Assembly: GCA_910586505.1 (NCBI GenBank)
Contig: CAJUGV010000002.1
Span: 215,810-279,809, forward strand
Length of the DNA stretch: 64,000 nucleotides
Direction: 5' to 3'
Source: an uncultured Paraprevotella sp.
Lineage (GTDB): Bacteria; Bacteroidota; Bacteroidia; Bacteroidales; Bacteroidaceae
The translations under genes were made by a program, and so were the position numbers. Below are positions 42,324 through 50,732 of the stretch, piece after piece. The notes beneath the pieces were generated by a model, which made no database searches, had not been told where the DNA came from, and was given only the letters and a program-made list of their open reading frames with translations. Each line of letters starts with the position of its first letter. Position 1 is the stretch's first letter.

Positions 42324-44399
42324 ATGAATGAATTTCGCCTGACCGACTGGCTCCCCACAACCAAAAAAGAAATGGAACTGCGGGGATGGGACTATGTAGA
42401 TATTATATTATTCAGCGGAGATGCATATGTAGACCATCCGTCGTTCGGGGCAGCCGTCATCGCCCGTATATTGGAAGATGAAGGCTATAGGGTTGCCATC
42501 GTTCCTCAGCCGGACTGGCACGGTGATCTTCGCGACTTTAAAAAATTAGGTCGCCCGCGCCTCTGGTTTGGAATTTCACCGGGATGCATGGACTCAATGG
42601 TAAACAAATACACAGCCAACCGCCGGTTACGAAGTGAGGACGCCTATTCACCGGATGGTCGCCACGACCTACGTCCCGAATATCCGACCATCGTGTATTC
42701 CCAGATACTGAAAAAGCTTTATCCGGATGTCCCGGTCATATTAGGAGGTATCGAAGCCTCGCTTCGCCGACTGACCCACTATGATTACTGGCAGGAACGG
42801 CTTCGCCCATCCATTCTCTGTGACAGCAAAGCAGACATGATTGTTTATGGTATGGGAGAAAAAGCAGTCACAGCCATATCCCGCCGCCTGCAGAAAGCGA
42901 TGGAGGATGGCAACGAGTATCTTCACTATGAAGCTGACGGCACATCCAAGATCAGTATGCAGACATTCCGCGACGTGGTTACACACGGAACACCAATCCC
43001 GCAAACCGTATCCCTATATAACAGAACGGACATCCCTGGAGGCATCAACACCGATGACATCGTGCTTCACTCACACGAGACTTGCCTACAAACCCCAAAA
43101 GCGCAAGCAGAGAATTTCCGTCACATCGAAGAAGAAAGTAACAAATATCACGCACAGCGCATCATTCAGCCTACTGCCGGACAGTATATAGTGGTAAATC
43201 CGCCTTATCCTCCAATGACACAGGAAGAGATAGACCATTCCTTTGATTTGCCGTATACCCGCCTTCCCCATCCTAAATACAAAGGGAAGCGCATCTCAGC
43301 CTATGAGATGATAAAATTCTCGGTAAACCTGCATCGAGGGTGTTTCGGCGGTTGCGCCTTCTGCACCATCTCCGCCCATCAAGGCAAATTCATTGTCAAC
43401 CGAAGCAAGGGAAGCATACTTAAGGAAGTGAAGCAGATTACGGAAATGAAAGATTTCAAAGGAAACCTTTCCGACCTCGGCGGCCCTTCGGCAAATATGT
43501 ACGGCATGAGGGGAAAAAACCTGAAAGCATGCGAAAAATGCAAAAGGCCGTCCTGCATACACCCCGAGATCTGTCCTAATCTGAACACCGACCATAGCGC
43601 TCTACTAGACATATATCGCGCCGTAGATGCCCTGCCGGGTATAAAAAGAAGCTATATAGGAAGCGGAGTGCGCTACGACCTGCTGCTGCACGACGCAAAA
43701 GACGGGCACATAAACAAGGTAAACGCCGACTACACTCGCGAACTCATCACACGTCATGTGAGCGGACGGCTCAAGGTGGCTCCCGAACACACGTCGGACC
43801 GCGTGCTTTATCTGATGCGGAAGCCTTCTTTCCGGCAGTTCGGGCAGTTCAAGGAGATCTTCGACCGGATCAACAGGGAAAACGGCTTACGTCAGCAAAT
43901 CATTCCTTATTTTATCAGTAGCCATCCGGGATGCACGGAGGAAGATATGGCTGAACTTGCCGTACAGACCCAAAACATGGATTTCCAGTTGGAGCAAGTG
44001 CAGGATTTCACACCGACCCCCATGACCGTCAGCACGGAGACTTGGGCGACCGGCATACATCCCTACACGCTTGAACCTGTATACAGTGCGAAAAATTCTG
44101 CCGAGAAACTGGCTCAAAGGATGTTCTTCTTTTGGTATAAACCGGAAGAACAACAAAAAATAAGAAAGGAATTACGACGTATCGGTCGAACGGACTTAAT
44201 AGACAAGCTATTCAACCGGACGCACACGATGAAATGGAACAAAAAAGAAAACGAACGTTATGACTTGGACAACAGACAAAGCAAGTCGACCGAAAAAAAC
44301 AGCCGCAGTCATCGAACTGTTCCGGAAAGGAAAAGTTTCGAAAAAGGAAGCAGCGTCGCACGCAAGAGTTCTGTGCGAAGACGGAATCGTAACAACTGA
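42324..44399 (+). CDS. YgiQ-family radical SAM protein
   Basis: I use the ATG at 42324 (MNEFRLTDWLPTTKKEM); a TTG three bases earlier is in frame. This 691-aa protein has the YgiQ N-terminal domain (YVDIILFSGDAYVDHPSFG, GVIEASLRR-like GGIEASLRRLTHYDYW) and the radical SAM cluster C-x3-C-x2-C in HRGCFGGCAFCTI. The reaction is unknown for the family. Its last 46 codons, a Lys/Arg/Ser-rich tail, overlap the next gene in another frame by 140 nt. Confidence 0.93.
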   Translation: MNEFRLTDWLPTTKKEMELRGWDYVDIILFSGDAYVDHPSFGAAVIARILEDEGYRVAIVPQPDWHGDLRDFKKLGRPRLWFGISPGCMDSMVNKYTANRRLRSEDAYSPDGRHDLRPEYPTIVYSQILKKLYPDVPVILGGIEASLRRLTHYDYWQERLRPSILCDSKADMIVYGMGEKAVTAISRRLQKAMEDGNEYLHYEADGTSKISMQTFRDVVTHGTPIPQTVSLYNRTDIPGGINTDDIVLHSHETCLQTPKAQAENFRHIEEESNKYHAQRIIQPTAGQYIVVNPPYPPMTQEEIDHSFDLPYTRLPHPKYKGKRISAYEMIKFSVNLHRGCFGGCAFCTISAHQGKFIVNRSKGSILKEVKQITEMKDFKGNLSDLGGPSANMYGMRGKNLKACEKCKRPSCIHPEICPNLNTDHSALLDIYRAVDALPGIKRSYIGSGVRYDLLLHDAKDGHINKVNADYTRELITRHVSGRLKVAPEHTSDRVLYLMRKPSFRQFGQFKEIFDRINRENGLRQQIIPYFISSHPGCTEEDMAELAVQTQNMDFQLEQVQDFTPTPMTVSTETWATGIHPYTLEPVYSAKNSAEKLAQRMFFFWYKPEEQQKIRKELRRIGRTDLIDKLFNRTHTMKWNKKENERYDLDNRQSKSTEKNSRSHRTVPERKSFEKGSSVARKSSVRRRNRNN

Positions 44400-45150
44400 T
44401 TCTTTTTATGCCGTAATAGACGGATCAACCAGCAAAGGAGCACTTCGCATTGACGGCAAAACACCCGGACGGATAGCCATGGAAATCCTACAAGATGCCA
44501 TCCGCCGCCTGCCCGAAGACATTCATGCGGCAGAAGCCATTCATCTTCTCACTATGGCCATATGCCATTTTTACAAAACTCGCAGGCTATACGAGGAAGT
44601 GAGCCTACATGCTGAAAACCGGATGACGGCCAGCGTTGTAATCTATTCCATCCATCACAACGAAGTATGGATGGCAGGAGATTGTTTATGCCGTTTCAAC
44701 GGAGTAACGCACTGTAACCCCAAGCCCACAGACTCCATTCTTGCCGGAATCCGCGCCGATATACTCACATATTATATAAGAAAAGGCCATTCCATCGAAA
44801 ATTTACAGACACGCGACTTAGGCCGCGAATGGATCATGCCTTTTCTTAAAGAACAATGTTATTTTCAGAATTCCGCAACAGCCGGACCGTTCGGTTATGC
44901 CGTAGTTGACGGATTCCCTTTAGATTCCAATAAGATACGCGTTCTCCATATACCGCCCGGCACCGAAGAACTCATTCTTGCCTCCGACGGTTATTCGCAG
45001 CTCTGTGACACCCTGAAAGAAACCGAGCAAACGCTGTACCGGCTGCTTTCGGAAGACCCTCTTTGCATCCGGACATACCCCTCCACCAAGGGACTGGCAG
45101 GTAACGCCTCTTTTGACGACCGTAGCTATTTACGTATCAAACTACACTGA
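44260..45150 (+). CDS. PP2C-like fold protein, function unknown
   Basis: This 296-aa protein looks like a distant PPM/PP2C phosphatase: an early metal-ligand-type motif FYAVIDGSTSKG (Asp54-Gly), a middle strand VWMAGDCLCRFNG, the strand EELILASDGYSQLCD and the final acidic pair FDDRSYLRIKL. In PP2C enzymes these positions hold two metal ions. The start at 44260 is the only ATG before the core; using it means 140 nt shared with the YgiQ gene. It lies 10 nt before menA. Substrate unknown. Confidence 0.75.
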   Translation: MTWTTDKASRPKKTAAVIELFRKGKVSKKEAASHARVLCEDGIVTTDSFYAVIDGSTSKGALRIDGKTPGRIAMEILQDAIRRLPEDIHAAEAIHLLTMAICHFYKTRRLYEEVSLHAENRMTASVVIYSIHHNEVWMAGDCLCRFNGVTHCNPKPTDSILAGIRADILTYYIRKGHSIENLQTRDLGREWIMPFLKEQCYFQNSATAGPFGYAVVDGFPLDSNKIRVLHIPPGTEELILASDGYSQLCDTLKETEQTLYRLLSEDPLCIRTYPSTKGLAGNASFDDRSYLRIKLH

Positions 45151-45160
45151 TTACTTATAT

Positions 45161-46051
45161 ATGAAAAGCTCATCACGCATACAGACCAATTCTTTGCGTG
45201 CCTGGATTCTGGCGGCACGCCCCCAAACTCTGACAAGTGCGGCGGTACCAGTCATGACGGGCACTGCTGCCGCATGGACAGACGGCAGCCTGCTATTTGT
45301 TCCCGCCGTACTGTGTTTTATTTTTGCTTTCCTCATGCAGATCGATGCCAACTTCATCAATGACTACTACGATTTCAGGAACGGTCTGGATAACAAAGAC
45401 CGTCTCGGCCCGAAACGGGCCTGCGCGGAAGGATGGATCACCCTGCCGGCCATGCGCAAAGGGATTGCCTGCACCAGTGTCCTTTCCTGCCTCACCGGCT
45501 TGCCTCTGGTTATATACGGAGGATGGAACATGGTTATCATAGGCGCATGCTGCGTAGCGTTCTGTTTTCTCTACACCACCTGCATGGCACGGATGGGCCT
45601 GGGCGACCTGCTCGTTCTCGTATTCTTCGGAATCGTTCCCGTCTGCACCACTTACTATCTCCAAACCGGCACGCTGACCCCGAAGATATGGATCTTGTCG
45701 CTGGCCTGCGGCCTGGTGACCGACTGTCTGCTTGTAGTGAACAACTACCGGGACCGTGAAAACGATAAAACCGGAGGAAAAATCACTTTAGTAGTGAAAA
45801 TCGGTGAAAAAGCCGCAGAAAATCTCTATCTTTGGCTGGGCTTTGCAGCAGTGGGCCTATGCCAGGCCATGTGGCACTTCGGGCAACCTGCAGCAGCACT
45901 CTTACCGATATGCTATCTCGGACTTCATCTGACCACATGGAAGCATCTGACAAGCATCAGAAGAGGCAAGGCATTAAACCACACTTTAGGTGAGACGGCA
46001 CGCAACATTTTAGTATTCGGCATGCTCCTCACTATCGGACTAATTATTTAA
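45161..46051 (+). CDS. menA: 1,4-dihydroxy-2-naphthoate polyprenyltransferase
   Basis: The start is the ATG at 45161 (MKSSSRIQTNSLRAW), 296 aa, about eight membrane helices. It has the UbiA-superfamily Asp motif NFINDYYDFRNGLDNKD (about residues 60-77) and a second one in VVNNYRDRENDKTGGKITL. It attaches the polyprenyl tail to DHNA in menaquinone synthesis at the inner membrane. Other men genes are not in the window. Confidence 0.94.
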   Translation: MKSSSRIQTNSLRAWILAARPQTLTSAAVPVMTGTAAAWTDGSLLFVPAVLCFIFAFLMQIDANFINDYYDFRNGLDNKDRLGPKRACAEGWITLPAMRKGIACTSVLSCLTGLPLVIYGGWNMVIIGACCVAFCFLYTTCMARMGLGDLLVLVFFGIVPVCTTYYLQTGTLTPKIWILSLACGLVTDCLLVVNNYRDRENDKTGGKITLVVKIGEKAAENLYLWLGFAAVGLCQAMWHFGQPAAALLPICYLGLHLTTWKHLTSIRRGKALNHTLGETARNILVFGMLLTIGLII

Positions 46052-46074
46052 CCCCATATAAACAAAAACAATTT

Positions 46075-47772
46075 ATGGCAACAGTAGACGACAAAAAAAT
46101 CATCTTCTCGATGGTAGGCGTGAGTAAGACCATCCGCCAGACCAACAAACAAGTGCTAAAAAACATCTACCTGAGTTTCTTTTACGGGGCTAAAATCGGT
46201 ATCATCGGACTTAACGGATCAGGTAAGTCCACCTTAATGAAGATTATAGCCGGACTGGATAAAGATTTTCAAGGCGAAGTAGTGTTCTCTCCCGGATACA
46301 GTGTGGGGTATCTGCCGCAGGAGCCGCAACTCGACCCGACAAAAACCGTGAAGGAAGTAGTGATGGAAGGCGTGCAGCCGATCGTGGACGCCCTTGCGGA
46401 ATACGAAGACATCAATCAGAAGTTCGGCTTGCCCGAATACTACGAAGATGAGGATAAGATGAACGCACTGTTCACCCGTCAGGGCGAATTGCAAGACATC
46501 ATCGACGCCACAGACGCATGGAATCTGGACAGCAAACTGGAACGAGCCATGGATGCACTCCGCTGTCCACCTGCCGACCAGCCGGTGGAAAACCTGTCGG
46601 GAGGAGAACGCAGACGTGTAGCTCTCTGCCGCCTGCTATTGCAGAAACCCGACGTACTGCTTCTTGACGAACCTACTAACCACCTGGATGCCGAAAGCAT
46701 CGACTGGCTGGAACAACACCTGAACCAATACGAAGGAACCGTCATTGCCGTAACGCACGACCGCTACTTCCTGGACGACGTAGCCGGATGGATTCTTGAG
46801 CTCGACCGCGGAGAAGGAATCCCCTGGAAGGGCAACTATTCTTCCTGGCTGGACCAGAAGACCAAAAGAATGGAACAAGAAGAAAAAACAGCCAGCAAAC
46901 GCAGAAAAACTCTTGAAAGAGAACTGGAATGGGTTCGAATGGCACCGAAGGCACGGCAGGCCAAAGGTAAGGCCCGTCTGAACTCATACGACAAGCTGCT
47001 CAACGAGGATCAAAAGGAAAAGGAAGAGAAACTGGAGATTTTCATCCCCAACGGACCGCGCCTTGGCAACAAGGTCATAGAAGCGCAACATGTGAAGAAG
47101 GCGTTCGGAGACAAGGTCCTGTTCAACGACCTCAACTTCATGCTTCCTCCCAACGGTATTGTAGGTGTAATCGGACCTAATGGTGCGGGAAAAACCACCC
47201 TCTTCCGTCTGATTATGGGACTGGAGCACGTAGACAACGGTGAATTCGAAGTAGGTGAAACGGTGAAACTGGCCTATGTGGATCAAACGCACAAGGATAT
47301 TTCGGCCGAAAAGAGCGTGTATGAAGTAATGAGCGGCGGCAACGAACTCATGCGCATGGGAAACAAGGACATCAACGTCCGTGCCTACCTGAGCCGCTTC
47401 AATTTCGCAGGCGCCGACCAGGAGAAAAAGTGCGGCGTGCTTTCTGGAGGCGAACGCAACCGCCTGCATCTCGCCATGGCACTGAAAGAGGAAGGAAATG
47501 TGCTCCTGCTCGACGAACCTACCAACGACATCGACGTGAATACCCTCCGTGCCCTGGAAGAAGGTTTGGAAGCATTTGCCGGATGTGCAGTGGTCATCAG
47601 CCACGACCGCTGGTTCCTGGACCGCATCTGCACACACATCCTTGCTTTTGAGGGAGACGGCAATGTATTCTTCTTCGAAGGCGGTTATTCCGAATACGAA
47701 AGCAACAAGATGAAACGCCTCGGACTGGAAGAACCGAAACGCATCCGTTACCGGAAACTGATGGAGGACTGA
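46075..47772 (+). CDS. ettA: Energy-dependent translational throttle protein EttA (ABC-F)
   Basis: A 565-aa soluble protein with two ABC domains: Walker A GLNGSGKST and GPNGAGKTT, signatures LSGGERRRVALC and LSGGERNRLHLA, and Walker B LLLDEPTNHLD and LLLDEPTNDID. The linker between them (from about residue 245) is the charged helical P-site tRNA interaction motif. The length and the EttA-specific start (IIFSMVGVSKT) fit. EttA gates the first peptide bond of translation by ATP level. A SUI1-type factor gene follows after 2 nt. Confidence 0.95.
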   Translation: MATVDDKKIIFSMVGVSKTIRQTNKQVLKNIYLSFFYGAKIGIIGLNGSGKSTLMKIIAGLDKDFQGEVVFSPGYSVGYLPQEPQLDPTKTVKEVVMEGVQPIVDALAEYEDINQKFGLPEYYEDEDKMNALFTRQGELQDIIDATDAWNLDSKLERAMDALRCPPADQPVENLSGGERRRVALCRLLLQKPDVLLLDEPTNHLDAESIDWLEQHLNQYEGTVIAVTHDRYFLDDVAGWILELDRGEGIPWKGNYSSWLDQKTKRMEQEEKTASKRRKTLERELEWVRMAPKARQAKGKARLNSYDKLLNEDQKEKEEKLEIFIPNGPRLGNKVIEAQHVKKAFGDKVLFNDLNFMLPPNGIVGVIGPNGAGKTTLFRLIMGLEHVDNGEFEVGETVKLAYVDQTHKDISAEKSVYEVMSGGNELMRMGNKDINVRAYLSRFNFAGADQEKKCGVLSGGERNRLHLAMALKEEGNVLLLDEPTNDIDVNTLRALEEGLEAFAGCAVVISHDRWFLDRICTHILAFEGDGNVFFFEGGYSEYESNKMKRLGLEEPKRIRYRKLMED

Positions 47773-47774
47773 TT

Positions 47775-48119
47775 ATGCCATCCAAGAATAACGACTGGAA
47801 ATCGAGATTAGGGGTAGTGTATTCCACTAACCCCGATTTCTCGTTTGAAACGGAAGAGAACGAGGAGTCTCCCACTCTTCCCAAGGAGAAACAGAAGCTA
47901 CGGGTAGGCATCGAGAGAAAGAACCGCGGCGGAAAAGTCGTAACCGTGGTACAGGGATTCAAAGGTCAGGAATGCGACCTGAAAGAATTAGGCAAGCTTT
48001 TGAAAACCCGATGCGGTGTCGGAGGCGCCGTGAAAGACGGCGAAATCATTATCCAGGGTGAATGGAAAGAGCGCCTGGTGGAATTACTCCGCACAAACGG
48101 TTACACAGACACGAAATAA
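47775..48119 (+). CDS. SUI1-domain translation factor (YciH-like)
   Basis: A 114-aa protein. Residues 1-40 are a flexible start; residues 42-112 form the SUI1/eIF1 fold (RVGIERKNRGGKVVTVVQGF, then LKTRCGVGGAVKDGEIIIQG). Bacterial YciH homologues affect start-codon choice on the 30S ribosome. It sits 2 nt after ettA, so the two are likely coupled in translation. Confidence 0.93.
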   Translation: MPSKNNDWKSRLGVVYSTNPDFSFETEENEESPTLPKEKQKLRVGIERKNRGGKVVTVVQGFKGQECDLKELGKLLKTRCGVGGAVKDGEIIIQGEWKERLVELLRTNGYTDTK

Positions 48120-48229
48120 CGCCATCCCTTTCACGGTTACACCTGCCAGCCGTTGATTTGCTCCGGCCGCTGCATTTTTAATTGTTCCGTCCCGAAAAAA
48201 CCGGGATAGAAGAAATCAGAAACAAACTT

Positions 48230-49630
48230 ATGCAAAGTTCCAATCATACCATATCATACGGCAGGCACATCCGTGCCCTGTCCGTATTGGGTATTCCCAT
48301 CATAGTGGGACAACTCGGCTCCATCATACAAGGACTGGCCGATACCATCATGGTGGGCCGGTTCAATGCCGAGTCGCTTGCGTCGGCCGGCTTCGTCAAC
48401 AACATCATGATATTGGTACTCGTGTTCGCACTGGGATACTCCTATGCCATCACACCGGTCATCGGCCCGATGCACGCAAGAGGAGAATTTCACGAAGCCG
48501 GCAAGGCACTCCATGCCGGAGTATATGCCAACGGGACACTAGGCCTCCTCTTATTCCTGCTGATGGGCATCCTTTACTTCTTTCTGGGGCACATGGGACA
48601 GCCCGAAGAGCTGCTTCCTATCATACGCCCTTACTACATCGTCGTATTGATATCCATCCCTTTCCAATCCGTTTTCAACGCCTTCAAACAGTTTTTCGAC
48701 GGCATCGGCAATACACGTACGCCCATGTGGATCATGATCAGTGCCAATCTGCTCAACATCTTAGGCAACTGGTTGCTGATTTACGGCATAGGCCCGTTTC
48801 CCAGGCTCGGACTGCTGGGAGCAGGCCTGTCCACCACCCTGTCGCGCATATTCATGCTGGCCATGATCTACGGCATATTCCTCTACGGAAATACCTATAA
48901 GAAATATCACAGCGGATTCCGTTCCAGTGAGGGTATATCCGTCCTGCGGCAACGGCTTCACCGGCTGGGAACTCCCATCGGACTGCAAATGGGCATGGAG
49001 ACGGCCTCGTTCTCGCTGACAGCCGTCATGCAGGGATGGATCGGCGCCGCCCCGCTTGCCGCCCACCAGATTATGACAAATGTGGGTTCCACCTGCTTCA
49101 TGATTTACTATGGAATAGGAGCGGCCGTGGCTATACGGGTCAGTCACTTCCACGGCGTGGGAGACACAGCCAACGTCAGGCGCAGCGCGCTGACCGGCTA
49201 TCTGATGATATTGCTCACCGGCCTTACGCTGTCCGGCCTCATCGGTACGCACATCACCGACATTTGCAACCTCTTCACGGACGATGCAGAAATAAGGCGT
49301 ATCACCGTCAGTCTGATCATTCCATTCGTGCTGTATCAGTTCGGCGACGGACTGCAAACCAACTTCGGCAACGCACTGCGCGGCATCGCCGACGTGAAAC
49401 CGCTCATGCGCTACGCTTTCCTGTGCTACATCGCCGTGTCTCTCCCCCTGAGCTATCTGCTGGGATTCACCTTGCATGGAGAATCAGCCGGAATATGGAT
49501 GGCATTTCCCGTAGCACTGACACTCGCCGGTGCCCTCTTCTGTCTCCGCTTCTTCAAACAAACCCGGCAACCGCCCGGATGCCCTCATTCGGCCCTGTCG
49601 TCCGACCGTCCCACCAAGCAAGCGCACTGA
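48230..49630 (+). CDS. MATE-family multidrug/Na+ exporter
   Basis: The start is the ATG at 48230 (MQSSNHTISYGRH), giving 466 aa; an upstream TTG at 48182 is in frame but less likely. About twelve membrane helices with the MATE pattern: IPIIVGQLGSIIQGLADTIM in helix 1, then NAFKQFFDGIGNTRTPM and the second half repeat GTPIGLQMGMETASFSL. MATE proteins export drugs or metabolites by Na+ or H+ exchange. The substrate is unknown. A long hairpin follows the stop. Confidence 0.92.
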   Translation: MQSSNHTISYGRHIRALSVLGIPIIVGQLGSIIQGLADTIMVGRFNAESLASAGFVNNIMILVLVFALGYSYAITPVIGPMHARGEFHEAGKALHAGVYANGTLGLLLFLLMGILYFFLGHMGQPEELLPIIRPYYIVVLISIPFQSVFNAFKQFFDGIGNTRTPMWIMISANLLNILGNWLLIYGIGPFPRLGLLGAGLSTTLSRIFMLAMIYGIFLYGNTYKKYHSGFRSSEGISVLRQRLHRLGTPIGLQMGMETASFSLTAVMQGWIGAAPLAAHQIMTNVGSTCFMIYYGIGAAVAIRVSHFHGVGDTANVRRSALTGYLMILLTGLTLSGLIGTHITDICNLFTDDAEIRRITVSLIIPFVLYQFGDGLQTNFGNALRGIADVKPLMRYAFLCYIAVSLPLSYLLGFTLHGESAGIWMAFPVALTLAGALFCLRFFKQTRQPPGCPHSALSSDRPTKQAH

Positions 49631-49668
49631 TAACATAAAAATGCCAAAATGGCAGACTATAGTCTCAT

Positions 49669-49722
49669 GAGAATCCCGTATTTCCGAAGATCCGGCGCTG
49701 GGTCCGGAAATACGGGATTCTC
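49669..49722. terminator. Long hairpin after the MATE gene
   Basis: A perfect 18-bp stem (49669-49686 with 49705-49722) with an 18-nt loop, 38 nt past the stop. It lacks a T run, so stopping transcription is likely but not certain. Confidence 0.55.
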
Positions 49723-49763
49723 ACCATTCTCCATACAGACAGATTGAAACCTATCGGAAAAAC

Positions 49764-49880
49764 ATGTTAACATATGCCGCAGCAAGAGGAGTAAGGTTTA
49801 TGCCAAATCAGGTTATCAGTGTAGAAGAAATAAACACAACAAAAAGAGTACAAGCAATTGAGAATATTGAGACTATTTAA
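49764..49880 (+). other. Possible 38-codon ORF or gene remnant
   Basis: It reads MLTYAAARGVRFMPNQVISV onward and ends ENIETI; the frame is also open upstream. It could be the tail of a lost gene. I do not recognise it. Confidence 0.3.
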
Positions 49881-49890
49881 AAAGTATATC

Positions 49891-50124
49891 ATGACATCAT
49901 ACGAGTTATTATCAGCTAATCAGAATTTGATTGAAATAATTTCAAAAACAAAATAGACTTACCAAATATCCGATACCTTGAACTATATTAAAGAATACAC
50001 ACGGCTTTCTAAAGAAAGGTACAAACAAGAGTATATCGCATCCTATTTGTCAGAAATGTATAAAAATTCCTCACGTTCTGTTTTTAGAACAGTCAAGAGT
50101 ATGAAAAAGTATGCTGATATATGA
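49891..50124 (+). pseudogene. Small hypothetical gene interrupted by an in-frame TAG
   Basis: One frame runs from ATG 49891 to TGA 50122-50124, broken only by TAG at 49954-49956 (codon 22). It reads MTSYELLSANQNLIEIISKTK, stop, then TYQISDTLNYIKEYTRLSKE and a helical basic end (SVFRTVKSMKKYADI). The layout recalls short Bacteroides proteins that begin with a helix of the type ...YELLxxNxxLIE and end in a putative DNA-binding helix. No frameshift is needed to join the two parts. Confidence 0.55.
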
Positions 50125-50178
50125 ATATATTTTGTTTTCTTTCATATTTCTTTATAAAAACTTGCGTAATATACAAAA

Positions 50179-50211
50179 GTTTATCATCTTTGTATTGTTA
50201 AAATGATAAAC
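50179..50211. promoter_or_regulatory. Inverted repeat around a possible promoter/operator
   Basis: Perfect 9-bp arms GTTTATCAT (50179-50187) and ATGATAAAC (50203-50211) enclose CTTTGTATTGTTAAA. It lies just before the small frame at 50213, as an operator or 5' hairpin would. Confidence 0.5.
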
Positions 50212-50212
50212 G

Positions 50213-50392
50213 ATTGAAACAAGAAGATTAACTGATTTAGAAGCCGAGTTTATTGATGTTGTGAGAAATTACAAAAAGGTTTACCCAAATTTTGGAACAT
50301 TGAAGGCTTATATGAAAAACTTCTCGAAAAAGATAAAAAATCTCCCTTTCTTCCCAATGTGGGAAAGAAGGGAGATTTTATGGAAAGAATAA
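50213..50392 (+). pseudogene. Small gene with a lost start codon (ATT in place of ATG), possible
   Basis: A 59-codon frame beginning ATT-GAA-ACA reads IETRRLTDLEAEFIDVVRNY, then a helical, basic part. From memory this matches the start of a small Bacteroides protein family that normally begins METRRLTDLE; one base change would explain the missing ATG. ATT can act as a rare start codon, so it may still be made. The end runs through the hairpin at 50337-50379. Confidence 0.4.
50337..50379. terminator. 19-bp perfect hairpin before the DUF5053 gene
   Basis: Stem 50337-50355 with 50361-50379, 5-nt loop. T-rich sequence lies on the outer side on the minus strand (TTTTTTATC) and four T on the plus strand. 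It may separate the small frame from the DUF5053 gene or act as an attenuator. Confidence 0.65.
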
Positions 50393-50410
50393 ACACTAAA
50401 ACAAAAAGAA

Positions 50411-50659
50411 ATGGAGACCGCAATGATTAAACGTGAAACAATGAAACAAACGCTTTCGGACATCATTTTGGATATTTCTTGGGCAAGGCTGTCCATGAAG
50501 TATTTCGGCAAAAGCCGTTCATGGTTCCACCAAAAATTAGACGGGAAAAACAGCAACGGCGGTGAAGGCGGATTCTCGGAAACTGAGAAAGCAGAATTAC
50601 GACTTGCATTAAAAGACTTGGCAGCGAGAATAGAAGCAGCGGCAGAACGTATAGAGTAA
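50411..50659 (+). CDS. DUF5053-family protein
   Basis: An 82-aa protein. The part after residue 15 (ILDISWARLSMKYFGKSRSW, then FHQKLDG, then FSETEKAELRLALKDLAARI) matches the Bacteroidetes family DUF5053, recalled by pattern: a helix-turn-helix-like start with a Ser-Trp-Phe-His core and a closing helix. ATGs at 50423 and 50435 are also in frame. Function unknown; members are common in small accessory loci. Confidence 0.75.
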   Translation: METAMIKRETMKQTLSDIILDISWARLSMKYFGKSRSWFHQKLDGKNSNGGEGGFSETEKAELRLALKDLAARIEAAAERIE

Positions 50660-50732
50660 TCCTTCGTTTATCGTTTTGACATAACCTAAAATTGGGGGAT
50701 TTAATCTGCCAAAATGACAGTTACACATCCGC

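Larger units (their letters stand above)
49631..50410 (+). other. Accessory pocket without an intact backbone gene
   Basis: 780 nt, AT-richer than its surroundings. In order: a long hairpin (49669-49722), a possible 38-codon ORF (49764-49880), a small gene broken by one TAG (49891-50124), an inverted repeat GTTTATCAT/ATGATAAAC (50179-50211), a small reading frame lacking an ATG (50213-50392) and a 19-bp hairpin (50337-50379). The DUF5053 gene follows. Confidence 0.6.

Noticed and set aside
48182..48229. TTG start for the MATE gene
   Set aside because: The extra 16 residues are polar and unlike other MATE starts; ATG 48230 is a better fit.
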